A DNA stretch of 42,073 bases from Achromobacter pulmonis (lineage in GTDB: Bacteria > Pseudomonadota > Gammaproteobacteria > Burkholderiales > Burkholderiaceae_B), in contig NZ_CADIJV010000039.1 of assembly GCF_902859765.1 (NCBI RefSeq), positions 1-42,073 of the forward strand, in the 5' to 3' direction. The notes below the pieces were generated by a model. It saw only the letters and a list, made by a program, of their open reading frames with translations, was not told where the DNA came from and did no database searches. Of this stretch, positions 16,392 to 26,632 are shown piece by piece. Every line of letters begins with the position of its first letter. Position 1 is the stretch's first letter. A program made the translations under genes and the position numbers.

Positions 16392-18968
16392 ATGCTTGAT
16401 TCTCATCCCGGCGGTTCGAGCGTGGCCCCGCAGGGGACCGCTTGGCAGACGAGCAACTATCTGGCGACGATCGACCGGGCACTGCTGCTGTTCGATTTCG
16501 ATACCGCCGGCTCCCTGCTGCACGCGAATGACAATTTCCTGGCCACGCTGGATTATCCGCGCGCCGACATCGTCTGCCTGCGCCACGACCTGCTGTGCGA
16601 CAGCATGGACGAAGGCAAGGGCATTGCCGGCGCCGAACAGATCTGGGCGCGGCTGCGCCGCGGCGAGTTCTTTTCGGGCACCTGCCGCTATCGCAAGCGC
16701 TGCGGCGCATCGGTGTGGATCGAAGCCACCTATATGCCGATGCGCGACGCCAGCGGCGAGGTGCGCCGCATCGCGGTCATTTCGCGCAAATCCATCGCCG
16801 ACGCCGAGCGCCAGGAGGAAGTCCGCCTGTTGTTGCTGGGTATCAACGAAACCGGCAATGCCGTGGCGGTGTCCGGCCGTGATGGCCGCATTGTCTATGT
16901 CAACGAGGGTTTCCAGCGCATGCTGGGATTCTCGCGCGCCGACGCCCGCGACCAGGAACTGGGCGAACTGTTGGCCGGCGGCCGTCCCGACGGCGGCACC
17001 CGCGAGGAACTGGACCGCCGCATCGCCTGCCGCGAGGGCTATCACAAGGACGTGCTGGTCTATGACCGCGGCGGCAAGCCGCTGTGGGTGTCGGTCATGG
17101 CCAATTCGGTGTTCGACGAGCGTGGGTCGCTGGTCAATATCGTCGATGTGCTGACCGACATCACGCCCACCAAGGTGCACGAGGTGCTGCAGCGCCGTGT
17201 GCTGCAGGCGATGGTGAACGAGGCCTCGGTGGTCGAGGTGATGAACATGGTCTGCCGCGAGGTCGAGCGCCTGGCGCCGGAAGTGGCGGCCACCGTCCTG
17301 CGGGTGGACGATGACGGCAAGTTGCGGCCCCTGGCGGCGCCGAGCATGCCCCCCGCCTACAGCGAGGCGCTCGACGGCGAGGCCATCGGTCCGCAAGTGG
17401 GCGCCTGCGGCACAGCGGCGTTCCTGGGCCGGCCAGTGATCGTGCCGGATATCGCCACCGATCCGTTGTGGGAAAACTATCGCCATCTGCCGCTGCCGGA
17501 GGACATCAAGGCCTGCTGGTCTTCGCCCATCAAGTCGAGCGATGGCCGCGTGATCGGCACATTCGGCTTCTATTTCCGCGAACGCCGCCTGCCGGACGAC
17601 TTCCACCATCGGCTGGTGGATGTGTGCGTGTATCTGTGCGCGCTGGCGCTGGAGCGCGAGGAGGCCCGTGCCCGTATCCGCCAGCTGGCGTTCTACGACG
17701 AACTGACCGGCCTGCCGAACCGCAATCTGCTGCTCGCCCAGGCCGAGCAGGCCATCGCCCGCGCCGAGCCGGAGCGCAAGCGCGTGGCGGTGCTGTTCCT
17801 GGACCTGGACCGCTTCAAGCAGGTCAACGACACGCTGGGACATCCTATCGGCGATGCGCTGCTGCGCGACATTGCCCAGCGCCTGCGGCGTCTGGCGCGC
17901 GCCTCCGACATCGTCGGCCGCCTCTCGGGCGACGAGTTCGTGGTGCTGATGCCCGATTTCGAGCATGGCCGCCTGACGGCGGCGGCCGAGCACATCCTGG
18001 TGTCGCTGGCGCAACCGTTCGTGGTGGGCGGCATCACGCTCAACCCGTCGGTGAGCATCGGCATCAGCGTGTTCCCCGAGAACGGCCGCGACATGGACAC
18101 GCTGCTGCGTCACGCCGACATGGCCATGTACCAGGCCAAGACCGCGGGCCGCAACCGCATTTCGTTCTTCAGCGCCGAGATGAACCGCCAGGCCCAGGAG
18201 CGTCTGGCGCTGGAAGCGGCGCTGCGCGATGCGCTGGAGGGCCGCGCGTTGCGCCTGCATTACCAGCCGCAGGTGGGGCTGAATAACGGCACCCTGTATG
18301 GGGTGGAGGCGCTGGCGCGCTGGCGCCATCCGACGCTGGGGGATATATCGCCGGCGCGTTTCGTGCCGCTGGCCGAGGAATGCGGGCTGATCGGCGACCT
18401 GGGCGACTGGGCGGTGCGCGAGGCTTGCTCGCAATTGTCGATTTGGCGCCATGGCGGGCTGCAGGTGCCGTCGGTGTCGGTGAATCTGTCGGCGACCAAT
18501 TTCCACAACCTGAACCTGCCGCGCATGATCGCCGCGACGCTGGCCGAATTCGGCCTGGCGGCGTCGGACCTGATGCTGGAGATCACCGAGGGCGTGGTGC
18601 TGGACGCCACGGCGGGCACGCTGCGCACGATCGCGGAACTGCATCGCCTGGGGGTGCGCCTGTCGATGGACGACTTCGGCACGGGCTATTCAAGCCTGGG
18701 GCATCTGCGGCGCCTGATCGTGGATGAGCTGAAGCTGGACCGCAGTTTCGTTCAGGGGTTGGAGAGCGATGACGCGGCCCGCGCGTTGACGAGCGCGGTG
18801 ATCCGGATCGGCGAGAGCCTGAGCCTGCCGGTGGTGGCCGAGGGGATCGAGAATGAAGAGCAGCGGCGCTTCCTGATCGAACAGGGGTGCGCGGCCGGGC
18901 AGGGCTTCCTGTTTTCGCCGCCGTTGCCGGCGGATGATCTTGAGGAGTGGTTGCGGGCGCGGGGGTGA
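16392..18968 (+). CDS. PAS-PAS-GAF-GGDEF-EAL dual-domain c-di-GMP protein
   Basis: A cytoplasmic sensor of 858 residues with no membrane segment: PAS (about 15-130), PAS (140-255), GAF (265-420), GGDEF, EAL, the domain order of E. coli DosP. The cyclase motif is degenerate (SGDEF at about 513, with an RASD I-site), so this half is probably regulatory. The phosphodiesterase motifs are intact (YGVEALARW, DDFGTGYSSL, DELKLDRSF, VAEGIEN), so hydrolysis of c-di-GMP is likely. The ATG at 16392 has GGAG 6 nt upstream; an in-frame ATG at 16353, touching the siaD stop, would add 13 residues and lacks a ribosome-binding site. It follows siaD closely and probably shares its transcript, providing the opposing activity. 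Confidence 0.9.
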   Translation: MLDSHPGGSSVAPQGTAWQTSNYLATIDRALLLFDFDTAGSLLHANDNFLATLDYPRADIVCLRHDLLCDSMDEGKGIAGAEQIWARLRRGEFFSGTCRYRKRCGASVWIEATYMPMRDASGEVRRIAVISRKSIADAERQEEVRLLLLGINETGNAVAVSGRDGRIVYVNEGFQRMLGFSRADARDQELGELLAGGRPDGGTREELDRRIACREGYHKDVLVYDRGGKPLWVSVMANSVFDERGSLVNIVDVLTDITPTKVHEVLQRRVLQAMVNEASVVEVMNMVCREVERLAPEVAATVLRVDDDGKLRPLAAPSMPPAYSEALDGEAIGPQVGACGTAAFLGRPVIVPDIATDPLWENYRHLPLPEDIKACWSSPIKSSDGRVIGTFGFYFRERRLPDDFHHRLVDVCVYLCALALEREEARARIRQLAFYDELTGLPNRNLLLAQAEQAIARAEPERKRVAVLFLDLDRFKQVNDTLGHPIGDALLRDIAQRLRRLARASDIVGRLSGDEFVVLMPDFEHGRLTAAAEHILVSLAQPFVVGGITLNPSVSIGISVFPENGRDMDTLLRHADMAMYQAKTAGRNRISFFSAEMNRQAQERLALEAALRDALEGRALRLHYQPQVGLNNGTLYGVEALARWRHPTLGDISPARFVPLAEECGLIGDLGDWAVREACSQLSIWRHGGLQVPSVSVNLSATNFHNLNLPRMIAATLAEFGLAASDLMLEITEGVVLDATAGTLRTIAELHRLGVRLSMDDFGTGYSSLGHLRRLIVDELKLDRSFVQGLESDDAARALTSAVIRIGESLSLPVVAEGIENEEQRRFLIEQGCAAGQGFLFSPPLPADDLEEWLRARG

Positions 18969-18986
18969 GCGGTCTGCTTTTCTTGC

Positions 18987-19009
18987 GGCGCCTGAGTGCT
19001 TAAGGCGCC
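18987..19009 (+). terminator. Possible terminator after the sia cluster
   Basis: GGCGCCT and AGGCGCC form a 7-bp stem around a 9-nt loop 18 nt after the stop codon. No T-tract follows, but the next 90 nt are very C-rich on the plus strand, which could favour Rho-dependent termination. Confidence 0.4.
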
Positions 19010-19103
19010 TCCGCTGCCCCCCACCGGCACCTCCCCTCCCTGCACCCCACGGGCGAACCCCAAGCCCGTCCCCAGAATCCCAGCCCCTCCACGTTTCCCC
19101 CAT

Positions 19104-19132
19104 TTGCGATCCTCTCATTCCAGGTATATATT
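19104..19132 (+). promoter_or_regulatory. Sigma-70 promoter of the aryl-CoA operon
   Basis: TTGCGA (4 of 6) and TATATT (5 of 6) are separated by 17 nt. Transcription would start near 19139, inside the candidate operator, with a leader of about 75 nt. Confidence 0.65.
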
Positions 19133-19158
19133 TCAAGCCTAAACTATCAAGGCCTAAA
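19131..19158 (+). promoter_or_regulatory. Candidate MarR operator, copy 2
   Basis: Contains CCTAAACTATCAA (19138-19150), matching the importer copy in 12 of 13 positions plus flanking TTTC/TTTA-like bases. A second element, CAAGGCCTAAA (19148-19158), repeats the left half CAAGCCTAAA about 14 bp downstream. It sits directly after the -10 box, where a repressor would block initiation. Confidence 0.6.
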
Positions 19159-19213
19159 AATAGCAGCGACCCGCCCCAAGCTTCCGGGCCGCACTTCTTG
19201 GAGCGTTACGGCA

Positions 19214-21565
19214 ATGAAAATCGTATGCATTGGTGGTGGCCCCGCCGGCCTGTATTTCGGTCTGCTCATGAAGTTGCAGGACCCGGCCAACGAAGTCACC
19301 GTGATCGAGCGCAACCGACCCTATGACACCTTCGGCTGGGGCGTGGTGTTTTCGGATGCCACCATGCAGAATCTGCGCGAAGCCGATCCGGTTTCCGCCC
19401 AGACCATCGGCGATGCCTTCAACCACTGGGACGACATCGACATCCACTTCAAGGGCCGCAGCCTCCGCAGCGGCGGCCACGGCTTCATCGGCATCGGCCG
19501 CAAGAAGCTGCTCAACATCCTGCAGGCGCGCTGCGAAGATGTCGGCGTCAAGCTGGTGTTCGAGAACTTCGTGCAGGACGACCAGGCCATCGCCCGCGAA
19601 TACGACGCCGATCTGGTCATTGCCTCGGACGGCATCAACAGCCAGATCCGCACCCGCTACGCCGACACCTTCCATCCCGATATCGACCAGCGCCGCTGCC
19701 GCTTCGTCTGGCTCGGCACCAAGAAGACCTTCGACGCCTTTACCTTCGCCTTCGTGCAGACCGAGCACGGCTGGTTCCAGGCGCATGCCTACCGCTACGA
19801 AGACGGCATGTCGACCTTCATCGTCGAGACGCCCGAAGAGACCTGGCAGGCCGCCGGCATCGAGCAGATGAGCCAGGAAGACGGCATCGCCTATTGCGAG
19901 AAGCTGTTCGCGCCGTGGCTCGACGGCAACCCGCTGGTCAGCAATGCCTCGCACCTGCGTGGCTCGGCCATCTGGATCCGCTTCCCGCGCGTCATCTGCA
20001 ACACCTGGGTGCACTGGAACTCGCTGGACACGCCGCGCGGCAAGCGCGCCGTGCCGGTGGTGCTGATGGGCGACGCGGCGCACACCGCGCACTTCTCCAT
20101 CGGCTCGGGCACCAAGCTGGCGCTGGAAGACGCGATCGAGCTGGCGCGCTGCCTGAGCGGCGCCGAAGGCAGCGTCGAACGCGGCCTGAAGCACTACGAG
20201 GAAGTGCGCAGCGTCGAGGTACTGAAGATCCAGAACGCCGCCCGCAACTCCACCGAGTGGTTCGAGAACGTGGCGCGCTACGCCGAACTCGAACCCGAGC
20301 AGTTCGCCTATTCCCTGCTGACCCGCTCGCAGCGCATCTCGCACGAAAACCTGCGGCTGCGCGATCCGGCCTGGCTGGAAGGCTTCGAGCGCTGGATCGC
20401 CGAGCATGCCGGCGCGCCGGCGCCGGCCGGCCAGCGGCCCGCGCTGCCGATGCTGACGCCGTACCGGGCGCGCGGCGTGACGCTGAAGAACCGCATCATG
20501 GTGTCGCCGATGGCCATGTATTCCTGCATCGACGGCGTGCCGGGCGATTTCCACCTGGTCCACCTGGGCGCGCGCGCCATGGGCGGCGCCGGGCTGGTGA
20601 TGGTGGAAATGACCTGCGTTTCGCCCGATGGCCGCATCACCCCGGGGTGCCCGGGCCTGTGGAATGACGCGCAGCAACAGGCCTTTGCCCGCATCGTCGG
20701 TTTCGTGCATGGCAACAGCGACGCCCGCATCGGCGTGCAGCTGGGCCACGCCGGCCGCAAGGGTTCGACCCAATTGGGCTGGCAGAAGATCGATCACCCG
20801 CTGGCCGAAGGCAACTGGCCGCTGCTGTCGGCCTCGGCGCTGCCGTACATCGAGGGCGTGTCACAGACGCCGCGCGCCATGACGCGCGCCGACATGGACG
20901 ACGTGCGCGACAACTTCGTGGCCGCCGCGCGCCGCGCCCAGGCCGCCGGTTTCGATTGGCTCGAACTGCACTGCGCCCACGGCTATCTGCTGTCCAGCTT
21001 CATCTCGCCGCTGACCAACCACCGCGACGACGAATACGGCGGCAGCCTGGAGAACCGCTTGCGCTTCCCGCTGGAAGTGTTCCGCGCGGTGCGCGCCGTC
21101 TGGCCCGAGGACAAGCCGATGTCGGTGCGGATCTCGGCCAGCGACTGGGTCGAGGGCGGCATCACCCCCGATGATGCCGTCGAGATCGCGCGCCACTTCA
21201 AGGCCGCCGGGGCCGACATGATCGACTGCTCGTCGGGCCAGGTCAGCAAGGAAGAAAAGCCGGTCTACGGCCGCATGTTCCAGACCCCGTTCGCCGACCG
21301 CGTGCGCAACGAGGCCGGCATCCCCACCATCGCGGTGGGGGCGATCTTCGAGGCCGACCACGCCAACGCCATCATCGCCTCGGGCCGCGCCGACCTGTGC
21401 GCGCTGGCCCGTCCCCATCTGGCGGATGCCTCCTGGACGCTGCGCGAAGCGGCCCGCGTGGGCTATCGCGATGTGGCCTGGCCGAGCCAGTACTTCGCCG
21501 GCAAGCGCCAGCTGGAAACCAATTTCGAGCGCGCCGCCGCCATGGCGCAACTGGATATCAAATGA
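19214..21565 (+). CDS. abmA: 2-Aminobenzoyl-CoA (or salicylyl-CoA) monooxygenase/reductase, bifunctional
   Basis: A fused flavoprotein of 783 residues. Residues 1 to about 390 form a class A FAD monooxygenase (GGGPAG at 7-12; [23 protein letters not shown] near 285). Residues from about 410 form an Old Yellow Enzyme-type FMN reductase ([46 protein letters not shown]). This exact fusion is known from 2-aminobenzoyl-CoA monooxygenase/reductase of Azoarcus evansii, which hydroxylates and partly reduces the ring, and databases also name it salicylyl-CoA 5-hydroxylase/oxidoreductase. The substrate cannot be settled by sequence alone. GGAG lies 12 nt before the ATG. The stop overlaps the SDR start (ATGA). 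It is the first gene of the operon. Confidence 0.92.
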   Translation: MKIVCIGGGPAGLYFGLLMKLQDPANEVTVIERNRPYDTFGWGVVFSDATMQNLREADPVSAQTIGDAFNHWDDIDIHFKGRSLRSGGHGFIGIGRKKLLNILQARCEDVGVKLVFENFVQDDQAIAREYDADLVIASDGINSQIRTRYADTFHPDIDQRRCRFVWLGTKKTFDAFTFAFVQTEHGWFQAHAYRYEDGMSTFIVETPEETWQAAGIEQMSQEDGIAYCEKLFAPWLDGNPLVSNASHLRGSAIWIRFPRVICNTWVHWNSLDTPRGKRAVPVVLMGDAAHTAHFSIGSGTKLALEDAIELARCLSGAEGSVERGLKHYEEVRSVEVLKIQNAARNSTEWFENVARYAELEPEQFAYSLLTRSQRISHENLRLRDPAWLEGFERWIAEHAGAPAPAGQRPALPMLTPYRARGVTLKNRIMVSPMAMYSCIDGVPGDFHLVHLGARAMGGAGLVMVEMTCVSPDGRITPGCPGLWNDAQQQAFARIVGFVHGNSDARIGVQLGHAGRKGSTQLGWQKIDHPLAEGNWPLLSASALPYIEGVSQTPRAMTRADMDDVRDNFVAAARRAQAAGFDWLELHCAHGYLLSSFISPLTNHRDDEYGGSLENRLRFPLEVFRAVRAVWPEDKPMSVRISASDWVEGGITPDDAVEIARHFKAAGADMIDCSSGQVSKEEKPVYGRMFQTPFADRVRNEAGIPTIAVGAIFEADHANAIIASGRADLCALARPHLADASWTLREAARVGYRDVAWPSQYFAGKRQLETNFERAAAMAQLDIK

Positions 21566-22353
21566 GCGCTTCCTCCCTTCCCCTGGCGGGGCGCCACGCG
21601 CTGGTGACGGGCGGCGCCCGCGGCATCGGCCTGGCCAGCGCCCGCGCGCTGCTGGCGCGCGGCGCCCGCGTTACGCTGCTGGGCCGCGACGGCGGCGCGC
21701 TGGACGCGGCGGTCGACAGTCTGGCCAGCCTGGGCCAGGTGCAGGCGGTCAGCGCCGACATCGCCGATGAGGCTTCGGTGCGCCAGGCCTTCGTCCAGGC
21801 CGAGGCCGAGCTCGGCCCGGTGCTGGTGCTGGTGAACAACGCCGGCCAGGCGGTCAGCCAGCGCTTCGACCGCACCGACGCCGCGCTGTGGCAGTCGATG
21901 CTGGCGGTCAACCTGACCGGCACCTTCCACTGCATCCAGGCGGCCTTGCCTGGCATGCTGGCGGCCCGGTGGGGCCGCGTCATCAACGTGGCCAGCACCG
22001 CCGGCCTGATCGGCTACGCCTACGTCAGCGCCTACTGCGCGGCCAAGCACGGCGTGATCGGCCTGACCCGCTCGCTGGCGCTGGAAACGGCGCAGAAGGG
22101 CGTCACCATCAACGCCGTCTGCCCGGGCTATACCGAGACCGACATCGTGCGCGGCGCGGTCACCAATATCGTCGAGAAGACCGGCATGACGCCGCAAGCC
22201 GCCCGCGCCAAGCTGGCCGAGCGCAATCCGCAGGGCCGCCTGGTGCAGCCCGAAGAAGTGGCCGAAACGGTCGCCTGGCTGGCGCTGCCGGCCTCGTCGT
22301 CCATCAATGGCCAGGCCATCGCCGTCGACGGCGGCGAAGTGATGACCGGCTGA
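21562..22353 (+). CDS. SDR family oxidoreductase (3-hydroxyacyl-CoA dehydrogenase-like)
   Basis: A classical short-chain dehydrogenase of 263 residues. The nucleotide-binding motif TGGARGIG is near residue 15, NNAG near 92, and the catalytic Ser, Tyr and Lys are in [21 protein letters not shown]. The C-terminal VDGGEVMTG is typical of FabG-like enzymes. In the aryl-CoA pathway it most likely oxidises or reduces a hydroxyl/keto group on the partly reduced ring. It is translationally coupled to the preceding gene. The cofactor is probably NAD(H), as no extra basic residue follows the glycine motif beyond the Arg in GLGRDGG-like context. Confidence 0.9.
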   Translation: MSASSLPLAGRHALVTGGARGIGLASARALLARGARVTLLGRDGGALDAAVDSLASLGQVQAVSADIADEASVRQAFVQAEAELGPVLVLVNNAGQAVSQRFDRTDAALWQSMLAVNLTGTFHCIQAALPGMLAARWGRVINVASTAGLIGYAYVSAYCAAKHGVIGLTRSLALETAQKGVTINAVCPGYTETDIVRGAVTNIVEKTGMTPQAARAKLAERNPQGRLVQPEEVAETVAWLALPASSSINGQAIAVDGGEVMTG

Positions 22354-22399
22354 GCCGGCACGTCCCCACTCCATCCCACGATTCCACCACGGAGACAGC

Positions 22400-23257
22400 A
22401 TGAGCACGCAGCCCGAAGAGCACACCATGAAGCACCACAAGCGCCCGCTGGCCGGCTACCAGGCGCGGACGTTCCTGTGGCAGGTGTCGGCCGACGGCAA
22501 GGTCGCCACCATCACGCTCAACCGCCCCGAGCGCAAGAACCCGCTGACCTTCGATTCCTACGCCGAACTGCGCGACCTGTTCCGCGCGCTGGTGTACGCG
22601 ACCGACATCAAGGTGGTGGTGGTGGCCGGCGCCGGCGGCAACTTCTGCTCGGGCGGCGACGTGCATGAAATCATCGGCCCGCTGACGAAGATGAGCATGC
22701 CCGAGCTGCTGGACTTCACCCGCATGACGGGCGACCTGGTCAAGGCCATGCGCGCCTGCCCGCAGCCCATCGTGGCGGCCGTGGACGGCGTTTGCGCCGG
22801 CGCCGGCGCGATGGTGGCGCTGGCCGCCGACATGCGCCTGGGCACGCCGGCCGCGCGCACCGCCTTCCTGTTCACGCGGGTGGGCCTGGCGGGCGCCGAC
22901 ATGGGCGCGTGCACGCTGCTGCCGCGCATGATCGGCCAGGGGCGCGCCTCCGAGCTGCTGTACACCGGCCGCGCCATGACCGCCGAGGAAGGCGCCAGCT
23001 GGGGCTTTTTCAACGCCCTGCACGCATCGGATGCGCTGATGGACGTGGCGGCCAAGCTGGCCGCGCAGCTGGCCGCGGGCCCGACCTTCGCCCACGGCGT
23101 AACCAAGAAGCTGCTGCACCAGGAATGGAACATGGGCGTGGATGAGGCCATCGAAGCCGAAGCCGAGGCGCAGGCCATCTGCATGCAGACGCGCGACTTC
23201 CACCGCGCCTACGAGGCGTTCGTCGCCAAGCAAAAACCCGTCTTCGAGGGGAACTGA
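22400..23257 (+). CDS. Crotonase-fold enoyl-CoA hydratase-like protein lacking both usual Glu residues
   Basis: A crotonase-superfamily protein of 285 residues. Oxyanion-hole segments are present: [10 protein letters not shown] (79-88) and [19 protein letters not shown] (129-147). By alignment to rat enoyl-CoA hydratase, the first catalytic Glu position is Met138 and the second falls on about Phe158. Asp167 in GLAGADMG is a candidate acid, as some other crotonases place an Asp in this region. It therefore may not be a hydratase; ring hydrolysis, isomerisation or another CoA-ester reaction on the cyclohexane-type intermediate is possible. GGAG precedes the ATG by 6-7 nt. The stop overlaps the next start by 1 nt. 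Confidence 0.87.
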   Translation: MSTQPEEHTMKHHKRPLAGYQARTFLWQVSADGKVATITLNRPERKNPLTFDSYAELRDLFRALVYATDIKVVVVAGAGGNFCSGGDVHEIIGPLTKMSMPELLDFTRMTGDLVKAMRACPQPIVAAVDGVCAGAGAMVALAADMRLGTPAARTAFLFTRVGLAGADMGACTLLPRMIGQGRASELLYTGRAMTAEEGASWGFFNALHASDALMDVAAKLAAQLAAGPTFAHGVTKKLLHQEWNMGVDEAIEAEAEAQAICMQTRDFHRAYEAFVAKQKPVFEGN

Positions 23258-24429
23258 TGATGCGCGACGCAAGCTGGCTGGATTGGCCCTTTTTCGACGA
23301 CGCCCATCGCAAGCTGGCGCACGAGGTGGACGGTTGGTGCGAAGGCGCCCTGGGGGACGTCGATCACCACGATGCCGACGCCGCCTGCCGCAAGCTGGTC
23401 AAGGCCATGGGCCAGGCCGGCTGGCTGCGCTACGCGGTCGCCGGCGGTCCCGGCGGCGCCTGGGGCGGGGCGCTGCCCGAAGTCGACTCGCGCTCGGTCT
23501 GCGTCCTGCGCGAAACTTTCGCGCGCCACGAGGGCCTGGCGGATTTCGCCTTCGCCATGCAGGGCCTGGGCAGCGGCGCGATCTCGCTGATGGGGTCGGA
23601 CGCGCTGCGCCAACGCTACCTGCCGCGGGTGGCGGCCGGCGAGGCCATCGCGGCCTTCGCGCTGTCGGAACCGGATGCCGGCTCGGACGTGGCCGCGCTG
23701 GCCTGCGAGGCGCGGCGGGACGGCGACCACTACGTGCTCAACGGCGCCAAGACCTGGATTTCCAACGGCGGCATCGCCGACTTCTATTGCGTGTTCGCGC
23801 GCACCGGCGAGGCGCCGGGCGCGCGCGGTATCAGCGCCTTCGTGGTGGATGCCGACACGCCGGGGTTCGAGGTCTCGGAGCGCATCGAACTGATCGCGCC
23901 GCATCCGCTGGCCACCATCACCTTCGACAACTGCCGCATCCCGGTGGCGCAGCGGCTGGGCGAGGCGGGACAGGGGTTCAAGCTGGCCATGATGACGCTG
24001 GACATCTTCCGCGCCTCGGTGGCGGCCGCCGCGCTGGGCTTTGCCCGCCGCGCGCTGGACGAAGGGCTGGCGCGCGCCAAGTCGCGCCGCATGTTCGGCC
24101 AGACGCTGGCCGATCTGCAACTGACGCAGGCCGCGCTCGGCGACATGGCCACGGCCATCGACGCCTCGGCGCTGCTGACCTACCGCGCCGCGTGGATGCG
24201 CGACGTGCAGAAACAACGCACCACGCGCGAGGCGGCCATGGCCAAGATGACGGCCACCGAATCGGCGCAGAGCGTGATCGACCGCGCGCTGCAGATGTTC
24301 GGCGGCGCCGGCGTGGTCTCGGGGATGCCGGTGGAGAAGCTTTACAGGGAAATCAGAGCGCTGCGTATCTACGAAGGCGCCACGGAAGTGCAGAAGTTGA
24401 TCATCGCCCGCGAGTTGCTGAAAGCCTGA
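23257..24429 (+). CDS. Acyl-CoA dehydrogenase family protein
   Basis: A flavoprotein of 390 residues that should oxidise a CoA-bound intermediate, passing electrons to ETF. Flavin- and substrate-binding motifs [14 protein letters not shown] and [13 protein letters not shown] are intact, [12 protein letters not shown] and QMFGGAGV are present, and the catalytic base is expected at Glu373 in [10 protein letters not shown], the short-chain type position. It begins with two ATG codons and overlaps the crotonase gene by 1 nt. A spacer of 62 nt separates it from the ligase gene. Confidence 0.92.
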   Translation: MMRDASWLDWPFFDDAHRKLAHEVDGWCEGALGDVDHHDADAACRKLVKAMGQAGWLRYAVAGGPGGAWGGALPEVDSRSVCVLRETFARHEGLADFAFAMQGLGSGAISLMGSDALRQRYLPRVAAGEAIAAFALSEPDAGSDVAALACEARRDGDHYVLNGAKTWISNGGIADFYCVFARTGEAPGARGISAFVVDADTPGFEVSERIELIAPHPLATITFDNCRIPVAQRLGEAGQGFKLAMMTLDIFRASVAAAALGFARRALDEGLARAKSRRMFGQTLADLQLTQAALGDMATAIDASALLTYRAAWMRDVQKQRTTREAAMAKMTATESAQSVIDRALQMFGGAGVVSGMPVEKLYREIRALRIYEGATEVQKLIIARELLKA

Positions 24430-24491
24430 GCGAGCCATCGAGCTTGCGCTTTCGGCACTGTCAACCACATCGCAGCAGCAAGGGGAATTGC

Positions 24492-26132
24492 ATGGAAGTA
24501 TCCGCCCACATCGACACCTTCACCCGGGACAATCTGCCCCCGGGCGAACAATGGCCAGAATTCCTGCTGGACGGCCCGGACGTGGCCTACCCAAAACGTT
24601 TCAATTGCGCCGTCGAACTGGTGGACGCCATGGTCGGGCGCGGCCATGGCGAGCGCATCGCGTTGCGCTGGGCGCAGGATGGCAAGCCGGCCAGCATGAC
24701 CTACCGCGAGCTGGCCGCGCTGACCAACCGCATCGCCCGCGTGCTGGTCGAGGACATGAAGCTGGTGCCGGGCAACCGGCTGCTGCTGCGCGGCCCCAAC
24801 AACCCGATGATGGCCGCTTCGTGGCTGGCCGCCATCAAGGCCGGCCTGGTGACGGTGCCAACCATGCCGCTGCTGCGCGCCAAGGAGCTCAAGCAGATCA
24901 TCGACAAGGCGCAGATCCAGGCGGTGCTGTGCGATATCCGCCTGAAGGACGAGGCGCAGTTCTGCGCCCAGCCGGATCATGAGCAGCATTGTCCGGGCCT
25001 GGCGCAGATTGTGTATTTCAACGATACGGCGCCCGATGCGCTGGACACGCTGGCCGCCGCCAAGCCGGACGACTTCGCCGCCTGCGATACCGCCGCCGAC
25101 GACGTCTGCCTGATCGCGTTCACCAGCGGCACCACGGGCGCGCCCAAGGGCTGCATGCACTTCCATCGCGACGTGCTGGCGATGTGCGATCTGTTTCCCA
25201 AGCATGTCATCAAGCCGGGGCCGGACGATATCTTTTGCGGCACGCCGCCGCTGGCGTTCACTTTCGGGCTGGGCGGGCTGCTGTGCTTCCCGCTGCGGGT
25301 CGGCGCCAGCACGGTGCTGGCCGAGCGCCTGACGCCGGAGAGCCTGTTGCAGCTGATCCAGGATTTCCGCGCCACCATTGTCTTCACCGCGCCCACGTTC
25401 TACCGCCAGATGGCGGCGCTGGTGGGCAAGTTCGACCTGTCCTCGCTCAAGAAGAGCGTGTCGGCCGGCGAGGCGCTGCCCGATGCGACCCGGCAGTTGT
25501 GGAAGCAGGCCAGCGGCATCGAGATGATCGACGGCATTGGCGGCACGGAGATGATCCACGTGTTCGTGTCGAGCCCACCCGAGTCGGTGCGCCGCGGCGC
25601 CATCGGCCGGGTGGTGCCGGGTTATATCGCCCAGATCGTGGACGACGAGATGAACCCGGTGCCCAATGGCACGGTGGGCCGCCTGGCGATCAAGGGGCCG
25701 ACCGGCTGCCGCTACCTGGCCGACGAGCGCCAGCGGCGCTTCGTGCAGAAGGGCTGGAACCTGCCGGGCGACACCTTCGTGCAGGACGACGACGGCTATC
25801 TGTTCTACCAGGCGCGCAACGACGACATGATCGTCTCGGCCGGCTACAACATCGCCGGCCCTGAGGTCGAGGACGCGCTGCTGCGCCACGAGGCGGTGGC
25901 CGAATGCGGCGTGGTCGGCGCGCCCGACGAGGAGCGCGGCCAGCTGGTCAAGGCCTTCGTGGTGCTCAAGCCGGGTTTTGCGCCCAGCGAGGCGCTGGTG
26001 GCGGCGTTGCAGCAGTTCGTCAAGGCCAGCATCGCACCTTACAAATATCCCCGCGCCATCGAGTTCGTATCGGCGCTGCCGCGCACCGAGACGGGCAAGC
26101 TGCAGCGTTTCGCGTTGCGCAAGATGGCGTGA
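24492..26132 (+). CDS. abmG: 2-Aminobenzoate-CoA ligase (benzoate-CoA ligase family)
   Basis: Activates an aromatic acid with ATP and CoA, the first step of the pathway. The 546-residue protein is an ANL-family enzyme: P-loop-like FTSGTTGAPKGCMH near residue 209, GIGGTEMIHVF (family GATE/aryl motif), the hinge region YQARNDDMIVSAGYNI, and the catalytic Lys536 in PRTETGKLQRF. AGGGGA lies 6 nt before the ATG, and the longer in-frame reading upstream is antisense-free shadow of the dehydrogenase gene. The neighbouring monooxygenase/reductase favours anthranilate; benzoate or salicylate remain possible. Confidence 0.92.
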   Translation: MEVSAHIDTFTRDNLPPGEQWPEFLLDGPDVAYPKRFNCAVELVDAMVGRGHGERIALRWAQDGKPASMTYRELAALTNRIARVLVEDMKLVPGNRLLLRGPNNPMMAASWLAAIKAGLVTVPTMPLLRAKELKQIIDKAQIQAVLCDIRLKDEAQFCAQPDHEQHCPGLAQIVYFNDTAPDALDTLAAAKPDDFAACDTAADDVCLIAFTSGTTGAPKGCMHFHRDVLAMCDLFPKHVIKPGPDDIFCGTPPLAFTFGLGGLLCFPLRVGASTVLAERLTPESLLQLIQDFRATIVFTAPTFYRQMAALVGKFDLSSLKKSVSAGEALPDATRQLWKQASGIEMIDGIGGTEMIHVFVSSPPESVRRGAIGRVVPGYIAQIVDDEMNPVPNGTVGRLAIKGPTGCRYLADERQRRFVQKGWNLPGDTFVQDDDGYLFYQARNDDMIVSAGYNIAGPEVEDALLRHEAVAECGVVGAPDEERGQLVKAFVVLKPGFAPSEALVAALQQFVKASIAPYKYPRAIEFVSALPRTETGKLQRFALRKMA

Positions 26133-26154
26133 TTTTTTGCATCAAGGAAATTCC

Positions 26155-26580
26155 ATGGCAGCACCTTTCATCAGCCAGGTCGAAGTCCGCTTCCGTCATT
26201 GCGATCCGGCGGGCATCGTTTTCTATCCTCGCTACTTCGAGATGATCAATGACTTTGTCGAGGAATGGTTCGACAAGGGCATGGGGTTGCCATTCCACGC
26301 GCTGCATGTGGAGCGCCACATCGGCACGCCGATGGCGTCGGTGACGTGCGATTTCAGTGCGCCGAGCCGCTGGCATGAGAGGCTGCGCCAGACGCTGCAG
26401 GTGCAGCGCATCGGCGGCGCGTCGTTCAAGGCGCTGGTGCGGTTCGAGGGGCCGGACGGGCAGTTGCGGTTGTCGGCGACGCTGACGATCGTGACGGTGG
26501 ATCTGCGCACGATGAAGTCGATGCCGTTGCCGGCGGATCTGCGCGAGCGCATGCAGGATTATCTGGTCGCCGCCGAGTGA
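26155..26580 (+). CDS. 4-Hydroxybenzoyl-CoA thioesterase family protein
   Basis: A hot-dog-fold thioesterase of 141 residues. The motif HCDPAGIVFYPRYFEMIND places Asp17 exactly where the Pseudomonas 4-hydroxybenzoyl-CoA thioesterase has its catalytic Asp17. It probably removes CoA from stalled or dead-end aromatic CoA esters, or acts as a proofreader that prevents CoA depletion. AAGGA lies 6-7 nt before the ATG; it is 22 nt after the ligase gene. Confidence 0.93.
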   Translation: MAAPFISQVEVRFRHCDPAGIVFYPRYFEMINDFVEEWFDKGMGLPFHALHVERHIGTPMASVTCDFSAPSRWHERLRQTLQVQRIGGASFKALVRFEGPDGQLRLSATLTIVTVDLRTMKSMPLPADLRERMQDYLVAAE

Positions 26581-26632
26581 GTGCGGTGGTGGTCACCCTG
26601 GTGTTTGTTTTTTGATAATAGGATGAGACGTT

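Noticed and set aside
16263-18644. A 793-codon minus-strand frame opposite the GGDEF-EAL gene.
   Set aside because: Composition is that of a shadow frame (His/Arg/Gln-rich); the plus-strand protein is unmistakable.
23142-24491. Upstream extension of the CoA-ligase frame.
   Set aside because: Low-complexity Arg/Gly-rich translation covering the dehydrogenase gene in another frame. The ATG at 24492 has a good ribosome-binding site and begins the family-like sequence.
19214-26132. Firm assignment of the aryl-CoA operon to salicylate rather than anthranilate.
   Set aside because: Database names for the bifunctional monooxygenase/reductase mention salicylyl-CoA, but the ligase, thioesterase and Rid protein fit the 2-aminobenzoate clusters of Azoarcus equally or better. 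The substrate cannot be fixed from sequence.
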